Shown piece after piece: positions 45,237-55,491 of a DNA stretch of 64,000 bases (positions are counted from its first letter, which is position 1; the number at the start of each line of letters is the position of its first letter). The DNA comes from Rusavskia elegans (Eukaryota; Ascomycota; Lecanoromycetes; Teloschistales; Teloschistaceae): the NCBI GenBank assembly GCA_011316305.1, contig SAUG01000030.1, positions 1-64,000 on the forward strand, given 5' to 3'. Under the pieces are notes generated by a model. The model searched no databases. It was given only the letters and a program-made list of their open reading frames with translations, and was not told the DNA's origin. A program made the position numbers and the translations under genes.

Positions 45237-46049
45237 TCATTCGTCATCTTCGATGCCTCTTCCCTGTTTCCACGTTCGCTTCCAAGGGCCTTCTGGGCCA
45301 TACATCGCTTCGCGATCCTTTCGCATTCCCTCGAGGACTTCGACGAGGCCTCCAGATCTCATCCTGCCAAGGACCACGTTCATGCCATCCTTGCTTTTCA
45401 AAAGGGCTTCTCGTGTTCGTCGCATACCGATTGCCTCAATAGTTCGTTGCAACGAGGATGTCGACCACGATGAAAGAAAGCCCCTCTTAGGTTGGACGTC
45501 ATCAGGTGCCTCCACCACGGAATCATTGTTGCTAGAAACCACCCCAGCCTTTCTTCGAGCCGTACGGTGACCTCCTTGGCCAAAGCGCGATACGAACGTG
45601 GTGCTGGTCTTCACATCCGTGGTCCCGTTCTGTGGCTCGTTAGAGGTTCCGCCACCGTCTGATGCAATCTCTCGCGTTGGCCGTATGTAGGATTGCTTCT
45701 CAACCACACTCAATATGCCGGTCCATTCCAGGTTCCTCGTTTCCGTCGTCATCCATCCCTCCTTCACATCGACGATGCTTTTCTCAAGTATGTAACTCTG
45801 ACCGCTGTCACTATTTGAGCCTAGTATCCCTTTCGGTAGGAGCTTGAGAACGGTAGGTGGCAACTTGGATCGTTTGAGATGTAGACGCGTGGTATAGAGC
45901 CGCTGACTGACTGAATCGAAATGACGGTCTATGACATCGGTAGAGAGGACGTGTTTGGCATAGGGGTTTGGATATCGCAGGAAGTAGGCCAAGCTGACTG
46001 CGGGGAAAGGGTAGTCATAGCTGAAAGAGCTTTCGTAGAATTTGACCAT
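45237..46049 (-). CDS. PRELI/UPS-family mitochondrial lipid-transfer protein
   Basis: A single exon gives 270 residues. The PRELI/MSF1 domain (residues ~1-170, with an insertion) carries the N-terminal pattern MVKFYESSFSYDYPFPAVS, then RYPNPYAKHVLSTDVIDR, TTRLHLKRSKLP and the later TETRNLEWTGILSVVE. Ups1/Ups2 proteins shuttle phosphatidic acid or phosphatidylserine across the intermembrane space with Mdm35. The domain is interrupted by a Ser/Gly/Asn-rich stretch (about 145-190) and followed by a basic C-terminal helix region, making the protein longer than yeast Ups1. Which lipid is carried cannot be told. The gene is divergent from TrpRS. Confidence 0.88.
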   Translation of the reverse strand: MVKFYESSFSYDYPFPAVSLAYFLRYPNPYAKHVLSTDVIDRHFDSVSQRLYTTRLHLKRSKLPPTVLKLLPKGILGSNSDSGQSYILEKSIVDVKEGWMTTETRNLEWTGILSVVEKQSYIRPTREIASDGGGTSNEPQNGTTDVKTSTTFVSRFGQGGHRTARRKAGVVSSNNDSVVEAPDDVQPKRGFLSSWSTSSLQRTIEAIGMRRTREALLKSKDGMNVVLGRMRSGGLVEVLEGMRKDREAMYGPEGPWKRTWKQGRGIEDDE

Positions 46050-46481
46050 GTTGTGTTGGACGTGCGCTCGTGAAATAGGTGCCTGGAGCCATCGATCTGT
46101 AGGAGGATGGAAGCAGTAAATCGAGCTTGGACAGCCCGCCCAGTCTCTGTCATCATCTTAAGGTTTATTTACCGCTAGAGACACGCTATCACTTCATACG
46201 ATACAACAAGGTACCACCACTCGTACCTCACCTCACTGGAGTCAAGCTCTGAGTCATGAATCGAAGTAAGAAACTCTAAAGACCTAATTTCCGCGGCTTC
46301 TCTCTTTGTATGCTTGAGCTTCTTTAGAACCATATATCCATTCTGTGTGTCGACGATTTGTTGATTCAGAGTGTACCTTGCAGCCAGAGAATTTGAATGT
46401 CCCTCTCTATGAATATCACCTGATTCACCTGCTTGTCCTGCTTCCCAACTCGTCGAAATCTCAAAGCATAGTTTCTTTGCC
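46050..46481. promoter_or_regulatory. divergent promoter PRELI / TrpRS with CPC1 site
   Basis: This 432-bp gap lies between divergent starts. It contains an exact Gcn4/CPC1 heptamer TGAGTCA at 46250-46256, described separately. No other gene is seen. Confidence 0.5.
46250..46256 (+). promoter_or_regulatory. Gcn4/CPC1-type site TGAGTCA
   Basis: An exact palindromic bZIP heptamer lies 226 bp upstream of the TrpRS start codon. Cross-pathway (general amino acid) control in fungi acts on aminoacyl-tRNA synthetase genes through this sequence. Function here is inferred from position and sequence only. Confidence 0.55.
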
Positions 46482-47967
46482 ATGGCGTCTGTGTCAGAAG
46501 TCAAGGATGAGCCGGGACAGCCCCCAGCTTTGACCTCTCTTTCCCTTGCAGAAGCTGCGCAGGAGGCCAAATCGAAAGAACAGGTTATCACTCCATTCGA
46601 TGTCTCCGGAGGTGTCGACGAGCAAGGGAATCCCAAAGCTATCGACTATGATAAGCTTGTAGACACTTTTGGCTCCCAAAGGATTGACAAGCTGCTGCTG
46701 GAACGGTTCGAAAAAGTCACAGGACATAAGCCTCATCGCATGCTCCGCCGAGGACTTGTCTTTAGCCACAGAGACTTGAACCTCATATTGGATAAGTATG
46801 AGAAGGGGATTCCATTCTATCTGTACACTGGGAGAGGTCCAAGTAGCGATAGTATGCACGTAGGGCACACTATTCCTTTCGAGTTCACCAAGTAAATTCC
46901 GTCTTCCCACTTTCTCCTCTATAGCTGACAGACATCAAGGTATCTCCAAGATGTCTTCAATGTTCCACTCGTCATAATGTTGACGGACGATGAGAAGTTC
47001 TACCACAGCCCGAAATTATCCCTGAAAGACGTCTACAAATTCACGATACAGAACGCTATGGACATCATAGCTGTAGGCTTTGACATGAAGAAAACTTTCA
47101 TTTTTGCCGATACGGAATTCGTAGACGGTGGGTTCGCTTCGGCATTTAACAACAATGTTCGAGAACTGGGCAAGCGAACGACTATCAATCAGATCAAAGG
47201 TACCTTTGGCTTCAATGACAGGTTCGCCGCTCGCGATTTGTAGATGACTGTACATGGTGCTAATGGCCGGCAGCAACAACATTGCCGAGTTCGCTTTCCC
47301 AGCCATGCAGTCAGCGACAGCTTTTGCTACCAGCTTCCCTTTCATCTTCGGCACAGATCCGAAGAAAGTTGCGAAAGTCCCCTGTCTGATTCCATGCGCC
47401 ATTGATCAAGATCCATACTTTCGCCAATGCCGAGATAATGCACCAAAAATGGGCTATTTGAAACCCGCCATCATCCATTCCGTATTTCTCCCCTCGCTTC
47501 GTGGTCGCGAGTCTAAGATGAGCGCCAGCGACGCCGATTCGAGCATCTTCCTCAGTGATACAGATAACCAGGTCAGAAAGAAGGTAGGCAAGGCCTTCTC
47601 TGGCGGACAGGATACTGCCGAGGAACATCGGCGGATAGGAGGACGGACTGCGGTTGATGTGCCATTTCAGTACTTAACATTCTTCATGGAGGATGATGAA
47701 GAACTGGAGCGCATCAGGTTAGAGTATGAGGAAGGAAGAATGCAGAGCGGCGAAATGAAAATGGCTTGCACCAAAGAACTCCAGGCTTATGTGAGTGGGT
47801 TCAGAGAGCGTAGAAAAGCGGTGACAGAGGAGGTCAGAAGAGAATTCATGAGACCAAGACAATTAGTCTTCAGGGGTATGTCAGGTGAGAAGGAGCGACA
47901 AGACGCAAATGATAAGAGGATCGAAACATTAGAAAAAGAGTTAGAAAGGCTAAAGAACGGAAATTAG
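46482..47967 (+). CDS. WRS1: tryptophanyl-tRNA synthetase, cytosolic
   Basis: Exons 46482-46891, 46940-47221 and 47274-47967 sum to 1386 nt, 461 residues, the size of eukaryotic cytosolic TrpRS. The class I HIGH-type motif is HVGHTIPFEF (residues ~126-135), preceded by YLYTGRGPSSDSMH. The KMSKS loop is SKMSASDA (Lys near 312). GFDMKKTFIFADTEF and LIPCAIDQDPYFR are tryptophan-pocket blocks of the eukaryotic type. The C-terminus is a charged coiled coil (ETLEKELERLKNG). No mitochondrial leader is present, so this is the cytosolic enzyme. An exact TGAGTCA lies upstream. Confidence 0.96.
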
Positions 47968-48094
47968 CGTCGATATTGCTGTACGTTGGGTGTGCAACTT
48001 GCTTCTTCATCGTCCAGATCCAACCGGTGTCCAGATCCTCCACCAACAATTTCGTCAACCGAGCGACTTACATGTCGTTGCGTAAGGAAGCCGT

Positions 48095-49088
48095 TCAGGC
48101 ATGACGGATAAGGGAAGTGCTGATGCTCTCGTCCGACCCACGACCTTCCAGCTTCTCAATTTCGCCCCATCCCCAACCTCTAGCCCCATTGCTCAGCCAT
48201 ATGGCCTCACCTTCGGCGACGCTTTGTCTCATTACGGTCTCCTCGACGCACAATCCTGCTTCGAGGGCAAATCTTCGTGTTGTGCCCGTGTTTCCTCCAG
48301 CAGATGCAGCAGGAGTCACCCATCGCCCCCGGCGCCAGAAATAAGGCGTCGTGATACTTCCTTCCATGACTTCTCCGTAATGATTCACAACCAGCATCTC
48401 ACTTAAGACATTGTCACGAAGCTCCCTTTGTGGCGTTGTGGGGATGAGAGATCTCGCCTTATCGTAGACTCCCCGCTCGGTGGTTTTGTGGCGAGTGAAG
48501 AGCGATGGGAATACAGGAACGGGAGAGATGAAAATGCGCCAGCTCCTGTCTGAAGTGGGATGGTCAATTGTTGGGGGCAATTGTGACAGTGTTGGTGGAA
48601 AATGTGAGAAATAGAGCGATGAAAGCGGAAGGGAAGGTAATGAGGTTGACGTGACAGAGGTGTGACCCCGGGAGTTGATAGTGATGCGGAGCTAAACCCT
48701 AGGGATCAGCGACTGAGTCTCGAGCGGATCAAATTGATACAGAAGATACCTTCAATGGTGGCGATGGCTGAGCTGAATTGTGTGAACTGGTGAGATGGTC
48801 TTGCAAGACTTGCTTTAGCCGGACAACGCCTGAATGACCGTCAAGAAAGCTCCGAGCTTCGATCCAGCCGAGTTCATTGACTGTCGCAAGCATGCGGTCT
48901 CGATGATAACGCAGCATGTAGAACTGGCTGGGCGCATTGCAGTCATGATACGATAGCTGTGTGTTTTGGGAGGATCGTGTGAGAAATTGATCACAACGGA
49001 TTGATGATAGAACTTCGAGGCTTGCAGCCGTTTGCTCCGCTCCAGTCTCATCCCATTCTGTCTCCCCGTTAGTCAAACAGGAAGCCAT
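48095..49088 (-). CDS. ABZ2: aminodeoxychorismate lyase-like class IV aminotransferase fold enzyme
   Basis: Exons 49088-48750 and 48691-48095 give 311 residues; starting at the upstream Met (49115) adds nine. The fold-type IV PLP family pattern of fungal 4-amino-4-deoxychorismate lyase is visible: FYMLRYHRDRMLATVNELGW early, LRITINSRG across the junction, FTRHKTTERGVYDKAR containing the candidate PLP lysine, then GEVMEGSITTPYFWRRGRWVTP and GGNTGTTRRFALEAGL, and a final IWLSNGARGWGWGEI. The reaction releases pyruvate and yields p-aminobenzoate for folate synthesis. Assignment to Abz2 rather than a D-amino acid transaminase is by pattern memory. It is convergent with TrpRS, 127 bp between stops. 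Confidence 0.8.
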
Positions 49089-49609
49089 GCTTCTAGAGGG
49101 GAAATTCCGTTCCAAGCAGCAACCGCATCAAGGATAATGATCAATGAAGAAAGACTAGCACCAAGTTACTTTGCTTGTGTGACGATGAAGGAAAAGCACA
49201 TCGAATAGGAACACTTTTGCAGGAGGGCAAGTTCTTAGAAATCGAAGGTGTTGATGCTGATACAAGGAGGCAAAATCTCTCCCACCTTCTGATCGTAGGG
49301 GCCGGTATTCGGTCCAACGGCCGCCGCTTCATCGCAAATTGGATATTTGCTCCTGTGTGTTGGTTTCGCTGGCTTCCAGTGTAGGTATAGGTGTCTTCGA
49401 TATTGTAGACTGGCTTGCGTGGGAGATGTCATCTAAATCGGCATTGCTGGTAGCGAGGTAGCTGAACAAAAGGTGCCAAGACTACGAGTACCTATCGACT
49501 ACATTACACACTACTTATACTTTTTCCAAGAATACCTACCTTATTCTCCACCACATTTCTTGCTTCGATTCCCTCCATTGGCCGCTGTCTTTGCACCGCG
49601 CCCCTTGTG
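49089..49609. promoter_or_regulatory. divergent promoter, ADC lyase / TOM70
   Basis: A 521-bp gap between divergent starts. A 69-codon frame at 49175-49384 has no features. No regulatory motif is recognised with confidence. Confidence 0.35.
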
Positions 49610-51721
49610 ATGTCCGCTGATACCGTACCCTTAACCTCTGGCCGAGCACCAGTCCTCGACACATCCTCGCTCTCCTCACAATCATCATCACTACCTCTGT
49701 GGGATCGACTGTCAACATGGGCGTCAGAAAATAAGACGATAGTCTATACAATAGCTGGCATAGCCGTTGTTGTGACAGGAGCCGGCGTTGTATATTATAG
49801 CACAGACTCGAGGACCACCAGTCGCGACACTAGCTCGGACGAAAAAAAGAGGTTGAGTAAGAAAGAACGTAAGAAGGCAAAGAAGGATAAGGACAAGGAG
49901 CAAACCGAATCTCAAGTCAAGACTGAATCCGAACAGCGTGCGCAACTGTTCCTCTTGTATGGCGGATCATCGTGCTGATCTTTGCCTAGAGCCCAAGCAG
50001 AAGACACCAACGGTAGAATCAGATCCTTCGGAGAATCTTCCCCAGGTTGATCCTTCGACTGTCGAGTCTCTACCTGATCAGGTTCGTACCTAGCATCCCC
50101 GGTAACTCGTGCTGTGCCCTGATGGCTTTTAGGAGCGCAAAGAGTATGCGACCAGGTTGAAAATCGGAGGTAACAAGGCGTATGGCGACAAAAGCTACAA
50201 CGAAGCCATTGAGTTGTACGGGAAAGCTATCCTTTGCAAGCCCGATCCCATCTTCTACTCGAACCGCGCAGCTTGCTACAATGCACTCGGCAATTGGGAC
50301 AAAGTTGTCGAGGACACCACTGCCGCCCTTGCCCTGGACAGTGAATATGTCAAAGCTCTCAATCGGAGAGCCAACGCCTACGAAAACCTCGAGAGATACA
50401 GCGAAGCCCTGCTCGACTACACGGCCAGCTGCATAATTGATGGCTTCAGGAACGAACAGAGCGCCCAAAGCGTCGAACGCCTGCTGAAGAAAGTTGCCGA
50501 GGCCAAGGGAAAGGCAATCCTCGAGGGGAAAGAGAAGAAATTGCCCAGTCCAACATTCGTCACGAATTATTTGCAAAGTTTCCGTCCGAGACCGCGACCC
50601 GAGGGCTTGGATGATAATGCCGATCTAGACGAAGGCAGCGGTAAAGCCCAATTGCGAGCAGGTCTGGCAGCAATGGAGAATCGGACCAGTGAGGGTTACG
50701 ATGCTGCTTCAATGGCGTTCGATAAAGCGCTTGAGCTCCGCGACCTCGGCGAACACGAAGCTTTCGCTTACAATATGCGTGGTACATTTAGATATCTCCG
50801 CGGCGAGAATGCTGATGCACTCAAGGACCTGGACAAGAGCGTTGAGCTTGACCCTTCTTTGACCCAAAGCTACATCAAACGAGCGAGTATGCATCTGGAA
50901 CTCGGTAAGTTAAGTGTTTTGTGCCAAGGTGGCGAATGCAGCTGATTGCAACAAGGGAACCGAGAGGGAGCTGCCCAGGACTTTGAGAAAGCCGTGGAGC
51001 AGAAGCAAGATGACCCGGACATCTATTATCATCGCGCCCAGCTGCACTTCATTCTGGCCGAATTTGCTGAAGCGGCGAAAGATTACCAGAAGTCCATTGA
51101 TCTGGATAGGGACTTCATCTTCTCACATGTACAGCTGGGTGTGACCCAGTACAAGATGGGATCAATCGCCTCGTCAATGGCTACGTTCAGGAGGTGCATC
51201 AAGAACTTTGACAAAACGCCGGATGTGTACAACTATTACGGAGAATTATTGCTAGATCAGCAAAAGTTCTCGGAAGCGATCGAGAAATTCGACACTGCCA
51301 TTGAATTGGAAAAACAGTCGAAACCTCTGGGCATGAACGTGCTTCCTCTAATCAACAAGGCACTAGCATTGTTCCAATGGAAGCAGGATTTCCAAGAAGC
51401 GCAAAAGTTATGTCAGAAAGCCCTTATCAGTAGGTATCCGAGCGTCTTGAAGCCTGAGCCACGCTGACACAAGTCTCAGTTGATCCCGAGTGTGACATCG
51501 CCGTTGCAACCATGGCTCAGCTTCTGCTGCAACAAGGTAAGGTTACCGACGCCCTCAAGTATTTCCAGCAAGCAGCCGAGCTTTCGCGGACCGAAGGCGA
51601 AATCGTCAACGCGCTCTCGTACGCAGAAGCTACGAGAACCCAGCTAGAAGTGCAAGAAAAGTACCCTCAACTATCGAGTCGCTTACAAGGAATGGGTGGT
51701 CAGTTTGGAGCTATGAGGTGA
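49610..51721 (+). CDS. TOM70: mitochondrial import receptor Tom70
   Basis: Five exons (49610-49937, 49990-50081, 50133-50904, 50956-51429, 51480-51721) sum to 1908 nt, 635 residues. An N-terminal membrane anchor ([20 protein letters not shown], about 44-63) is followed by a Lys-rich charged linker ([18 protein letters not shown]). Then come eleven or so TPR motifs, the first at [20 protein letters not shown], including the chaperone-binding clamp of the first three repeats ([26 protein letters not shown]). Tom70 recognises carrier preproteins and Hsp70/Hsp90 at the outer membrane. The end [12 protein letters not shown] matches the conserved C-terminus of fungal Tom70. An AG-rich first intron junction is the least certain join. 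Confidence 0.94.
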
Positions 51722-52399
51722 AGATATTTCATCCCGAGGCTGGCAGAGGTACATTAGGAATATTGCCCGAGCGGCATCGACGTGTTGTAATCATAAAGGT
51801 CTCCGCTTCGAATAGTGTTTGGCGGCTGGGAATTTAGCAGGATGGTACTGCTACAGAAGACACACACAATGTACAAAAGGCCGTCTTTTTCAAAAACAAA
51901 ATGCTCCTTGGATCTTTGGATAGAATTAAGATGCCTCGACAGAAACACGCATTCCCTCACATCGAGGCCACCAAAGCACAATATGGAACGCAGGTACTTC
52001 ATACAGCCGGCAGTGTTGGATGGGGTTGTCACCATCAGGAATAGTTCGATTTGACAAGGGTGAATGGGGGCAAAAATGTCATGTTTTGAAACGGCTTAGC
52101 TTTTAGTGTCCGTAACACGCGAGCGTTGGAAAATAATTCCGTTAATTGTACGTCAACATTTTGACGTACCTTTTGACGTACCCATCGCTCCCTCCCAGCT
52201 GGGTCCCCTTACTATTCAATTCGGTGCTGGTCATCCTAATGTGTGTTCCCATATCGTTGAACTAATACAACGCTTTCACCACAACGTGCGCTCGGTTTGG
52301 GTCCCTCAGCGGCTGCCTAATCTAGAATCAGTTGCCGAGGAATCCACTTCATCGACATCGGCCATTAAATATCTTCATCGAAGAGCCAGTATCCTCACC
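51722..52399. other. gap upstream of the Btz-like gene
   Basis: No separate gene is supported. The Btz frame is open upstream to 52106 but has no ATG there. A cluster of TTGACGTAC elements at 52148-52181 is listed separately. Confidence 0.45.
52148..52181. promoter_or_regulatory. triple TTGACGTAC cluster (inverted plus direct repeat)
   Basis: GTACGTCAA (52148-52156), a 4-base spacer, TTGACGTAC (52161-52169) and again TTGACGTAC (52173-52181). The first two form a perfect 9-bp inverted repeat; the last two are part of a 12-bp direct repeat. Each contains an ACGT core as bound by bZIP/CREB-type factors. It lies about 220 bp upstream of the Btz-like start. Confidence 0.5.
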
Positions 52400-54565
52400 A
52401 TGGCCGGCCCCAGAAGAAAACATCTTGCGGCTAGTAAGAGGCGCGCTGATGAAGAGGGAGAGGATGAAGAGGGTTCGATGGTAGCTGGCATCGACAATGA
52501 TTCGATGAGCGAGGCTTCGGCAATCAGCGATGCTGACGATGATGCGGACGCCGAAGGAAGTGAAATCAGCGATGTTGAGATACATCAAGCTGCGGAGCAG
52601 CCAACCAAAGCTGCTGTCAACGGTCGTTCAAAACCACAGCCTGATGCCCGATATCCAGTAAAAGCAACGGCGCCCAAGTCCTCATTTGCCGTCATGACCA
52701 ACGATACCGCTGCGATGATGAACGGCCTCCATCTCGGCGAGGACATGGATGATGCAGAAGAAATACAATTCGACGATTTGGCTAGGGAAGGCCAGGCCCA
52801 CGCTGTTGCGAGCGAACCTGGCCCTGCGCCTTCACTTACCCCAGTCACCTCACCAGCGTCGAACCTGACCGATAAGAGACGGCAAGAGCATGAGGAGTAC
52901 AAGAAACGGAGAGACGCTGATCCGTCTTTCGTCCCTAATCGTGGCGGTTTCTTCATGCACGATTCTCGCTCAGTGGCACAGGGACGAAACGGTTTCCGAC
53001 CTTTTGGGAACGGGAGAGGCAGAGGAAGGGGGCGGGGCACTTTCGTCGGCCAACAGTCAATGGCTAGGTATGATCATTTATTTCCTGCGCCTGACTCTGG
53101 CCTTCAACTCACTCTGGGCAGTCAAGCCTCTCAAGCTTCTGGCCTTACAGATGCGCCTTGGGCTCATGATCTCCACGAGACCGTAACACAACGGGAGCCA
53201 GATTCTATCGCCACCAAAAACGCTCACTCAACGCAACATGTCCCAGCTGTGTCCTCGACATCGTCGGTTCATGGCCCTCCGCCGCCTAACCGGTCATTCT
53301 CTCGGACCACCCGAATTGGAAAAGTACAGATCAGAGTTTCTCTGTCAGGCATGGCGGAACCAATCGTGATTTCTGGCATCCCTGTCAATCAGCATACTCG
53401 ATTACCTCACCACCGCCCACCCCTTCGTCGAGACAAGCCCGTGCGAGTATCGATACCCGACATGCAAGTACGCTACATCTTCCCTTCTACGGATCGTTCA
53501 TTTATCTTCATACCGAGAGCATTAAGGCCAAATCAACAAGGCTTTGGCCGGACAAGGGCTCGTGGAAGCTTCAGTATCGGCTACGGCCCCCTCTCGAGTC
53601 GAAGAACCAGCGTCTATGCCGGCAGTGGCTATTCTCCTAGTGTGGCGCTCAGCAGAAGATCCTCTTTAGCCCGTGAAATAGCCACAGAAGGGGTCATATC
53701 GCCTTCGGTATCAAACTTACCCAGACCCCATAACGTGGCTGCAGAGCTTGGCAAGCCGGTGGTTCGTTTACCTCCTGCTGCACAACAAGCACCTGGCATG
53801 GTTGCGCAGGGAATGGAAAACATACGAGGAGTCCCCATTGTCAACTTGCCGGCCTACCCATTGCCTGAAAACCCCACGTACCGCGAGAATCGGCCAGCTC
53901 CGCTTCCAATGCACCAACCGAAGCCGCAGAAAACGGTCTCTGTCACGGACATTGAGTCCCCTGCCACATTTGCATTCAATCCTCCACAGCAGCATGACCA
54001 ACAGCCATTCCACCAGCAAGTCCCAACGCAGGTGATGAACCAGGTTTATCAACAAGAGCCGTCGCTATACCCCCATTCCCGACATCCATCGCATCCTAGC
54101 CAGGCTTCTGGCGGATCACCACACCCCCAGCTTCCCGAGCGTGCAGCTCATGCTCAGCCTTTTCAGCCATATGCGTACCAGCAACCGCCCTTTTTCCCAC
54201 AACCGTATCCACCAACGCTCTTTTACTATCCCACTTCCGATCAACTGCACGCTGCCGGGCCTTCTGTCATGGCGCCTGCCTTCGTTCCCGGGCAGCCGTA
54301 TCCATTCTCGGTACCCGTTGCTCCTACGCCATTAGCGACCGAGGCGACAGCACAGCCGGGGACTGTGGCACACGAAAGCAACGGGATGGTCTACTACTAC
54401 GATTCCAGTCAACTAAATGGCGGCGTCGATGGCAGCGCGTCCTATGCCGGTCCAGACTATGCGATGGCGCCAGCTGGCGGCGTGGTGGGCATAGGTGGCA
54501 TGATGACGCCACCGATACAGTTCTATCCGCAGCCTTCTCCGGCCGTCTACTATCCACCTCAATGA
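52400..54565 (+). CDS. Btz/CASC3-domain protein (eIF4AIII-binding)
   Basis: Exons 52400-53067 and 53122-54565 give 703 residues. The intron is 54 nt, stop-free and in frame, with good GTATGA/GGGCAG ends. Residues ~1-60 are acidic (EEGEDEEGS). The Btz core is KRRDADPSFVPNRGGFFMHD (about 170-189) followed by an RG-rich stretch GRGRGRGRG and, after the junction, TDAPWAHDLHE. This matches the two-part eIF4AIII-binding signature of Barentsz/CASC3, the exon-junction-complex factor. The remainder is Pro/Gln/Tyr-rich and disordered. Yeast lacks this gene, whereas intron-rich fungi keep it. The start at the first ATG follows a frame that is open but ATG-free from 52106. Confidence 0.87.
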   Translation: MAGPRRKHLAASKRRADEEGEDEEGSMVAGIDNDSMSEASAISDADDDADAEGSEISDVEIHQAAEQPTKAAVNGRSKPQPDARYPVKATAPKSSFAVMTNDTAAMMNGLHLGEDMDDAEEIQFDDLAREGQAHAVASEPGPAPSLTPVTSPASNLTDKRRQEHEEYKKRRDADPSFVPNRGGFFMHDSRSVAQGRNGFRPFGNGRGRGRGRGTFVGQQSMARYDHLFPAPDSGLQLTLGSQASQASGLTDAPWAHDLHETVTQREPDSIATKNAHSTQHVPAVSSTSSVHGPPPPNRSFSRTTRIGKVQIRVSLSGMAEPIVISGIPVNQHTRLPHHRPPLRRDKPVRVSIPDMQVRYIFPSTDRSFIFIPRALRPNQQGFGRTRARGSFSIGYGPLSSRRTSVYAGSGYSPSVALSRRSSLAREIATEGVISPSVSNLPRPHNVAAELGKPVVRLPPAAQQAPGMVAQGMENIRGVPIVNLPAYPLPENPTYRENRPAPLPMHQPKPQKTVSVTDIESPATFAFNPPQQHDQQPFHQQVPTQVMNQVYQQEPSLYPHSRHPSHPSQASGGSPHPQLPERAAHAQPFQPYAYQQPPFFPQPYPPTLFYYPTSDQLHAAGPSVMAPAFVPGQPYPFSVPVAPTPLATEATAQPGTVAHESNGMVYYYDSSQLNGGVDGSASYAGPDYAMAPAGGVVGIGGMMTPPIQFYPQPSPAVYYPPQ

Positions 54566-55491
54566 TGTTTCCTTTGCCGTCATGTTCTTTTAGCGAGTTC
54601 GTTCCGATGCATTCACAAACGCGTACGATACGATTCCCCTTTCCCTTTCTCTAATATGGTTCCATCGCTGGAATCTGCCAGTCTTCACGTGTAGCCTCCT
54701 GCCGCAGCATTGGGGTTTGGGAGGACTTTGAGGTAGTACTATTGTCATTTCATGCGGGCTATTCGGGTGTCAGTACGCCTTATCGCTGCACAGTTTTGTA
54801 ACCTTCTATTGCGATAGTGTTCTGTACCCAGTATATAGAAAATTGCCCCGTTGGCATCTGTACACTCCTATCATTGGGTGATGGATGCGCCATGACCATA
54901 ACTCAACTCAAATCCACCTACTACACTGTGGTACGCTAGGCTCTTTTGAGAAGAGATCCCATCCATGGTCCATGGAAAGTGTCCTGCATCTGCTCGATTT
55001 CAGAGTTGTATGTTCATGGGGAAGATTACTGTCTCTTTTGCCACAGTATTCCTGCCACAGTACGCGATCAATCCATCGTCACATTTGAACATCACGAAAA
55101 TCGACATTACGGGGCAGTAAGGTATTTCAGGATCTGATGATACCTTACCTACCTTGAAGGCCGTAACAAGGTGGATTGTATACGCTAGCGCCGTATTAAA
55201 TGAGGAGCCGCTTTTGATCTGACGACTCACCCACTACTGGTGCCACTCTTCCACTGCCGCCTAAGCTTGACTTCACCCCTCCTCCTCCCTTCATTACCTT
55301 TCGTCATCATCATCCATCACTTGTCGAGAGGGAGGTCGTGTTTCAGCAAGATTGATTCAGTAAGTTGGTAGCTTGCATGTATATATATACTACAACCCTT
55401 GACCTGGAAGGTCATCGAGTAAGCTGCCGGACTGACCCGCCTCTTCCCAGTCATCCTCAGCCGCTTGCAGAGCACGAGCACAAACGCCATC
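54566..55491. other. gap upstream of the NBR1-like gene
   Basis: No gene is supported in 926 bp. Small frames at 54885-55137 lack features. A pyrimidine-rich tract (55260-55310) and TATATATATA near 55380 lie close to the NBR1-like start and may belong to its promoter and leader. Confidence 0.4.

Noticed and set aside
52106..52399. Upstream extension of the Btz-like frame
   Set aside because: The frame is open but has no ATG, and the translated stretch covers a promoter-like repeat. The ATG at 52400 immediately precedes the basic/acidic start typical of the family.
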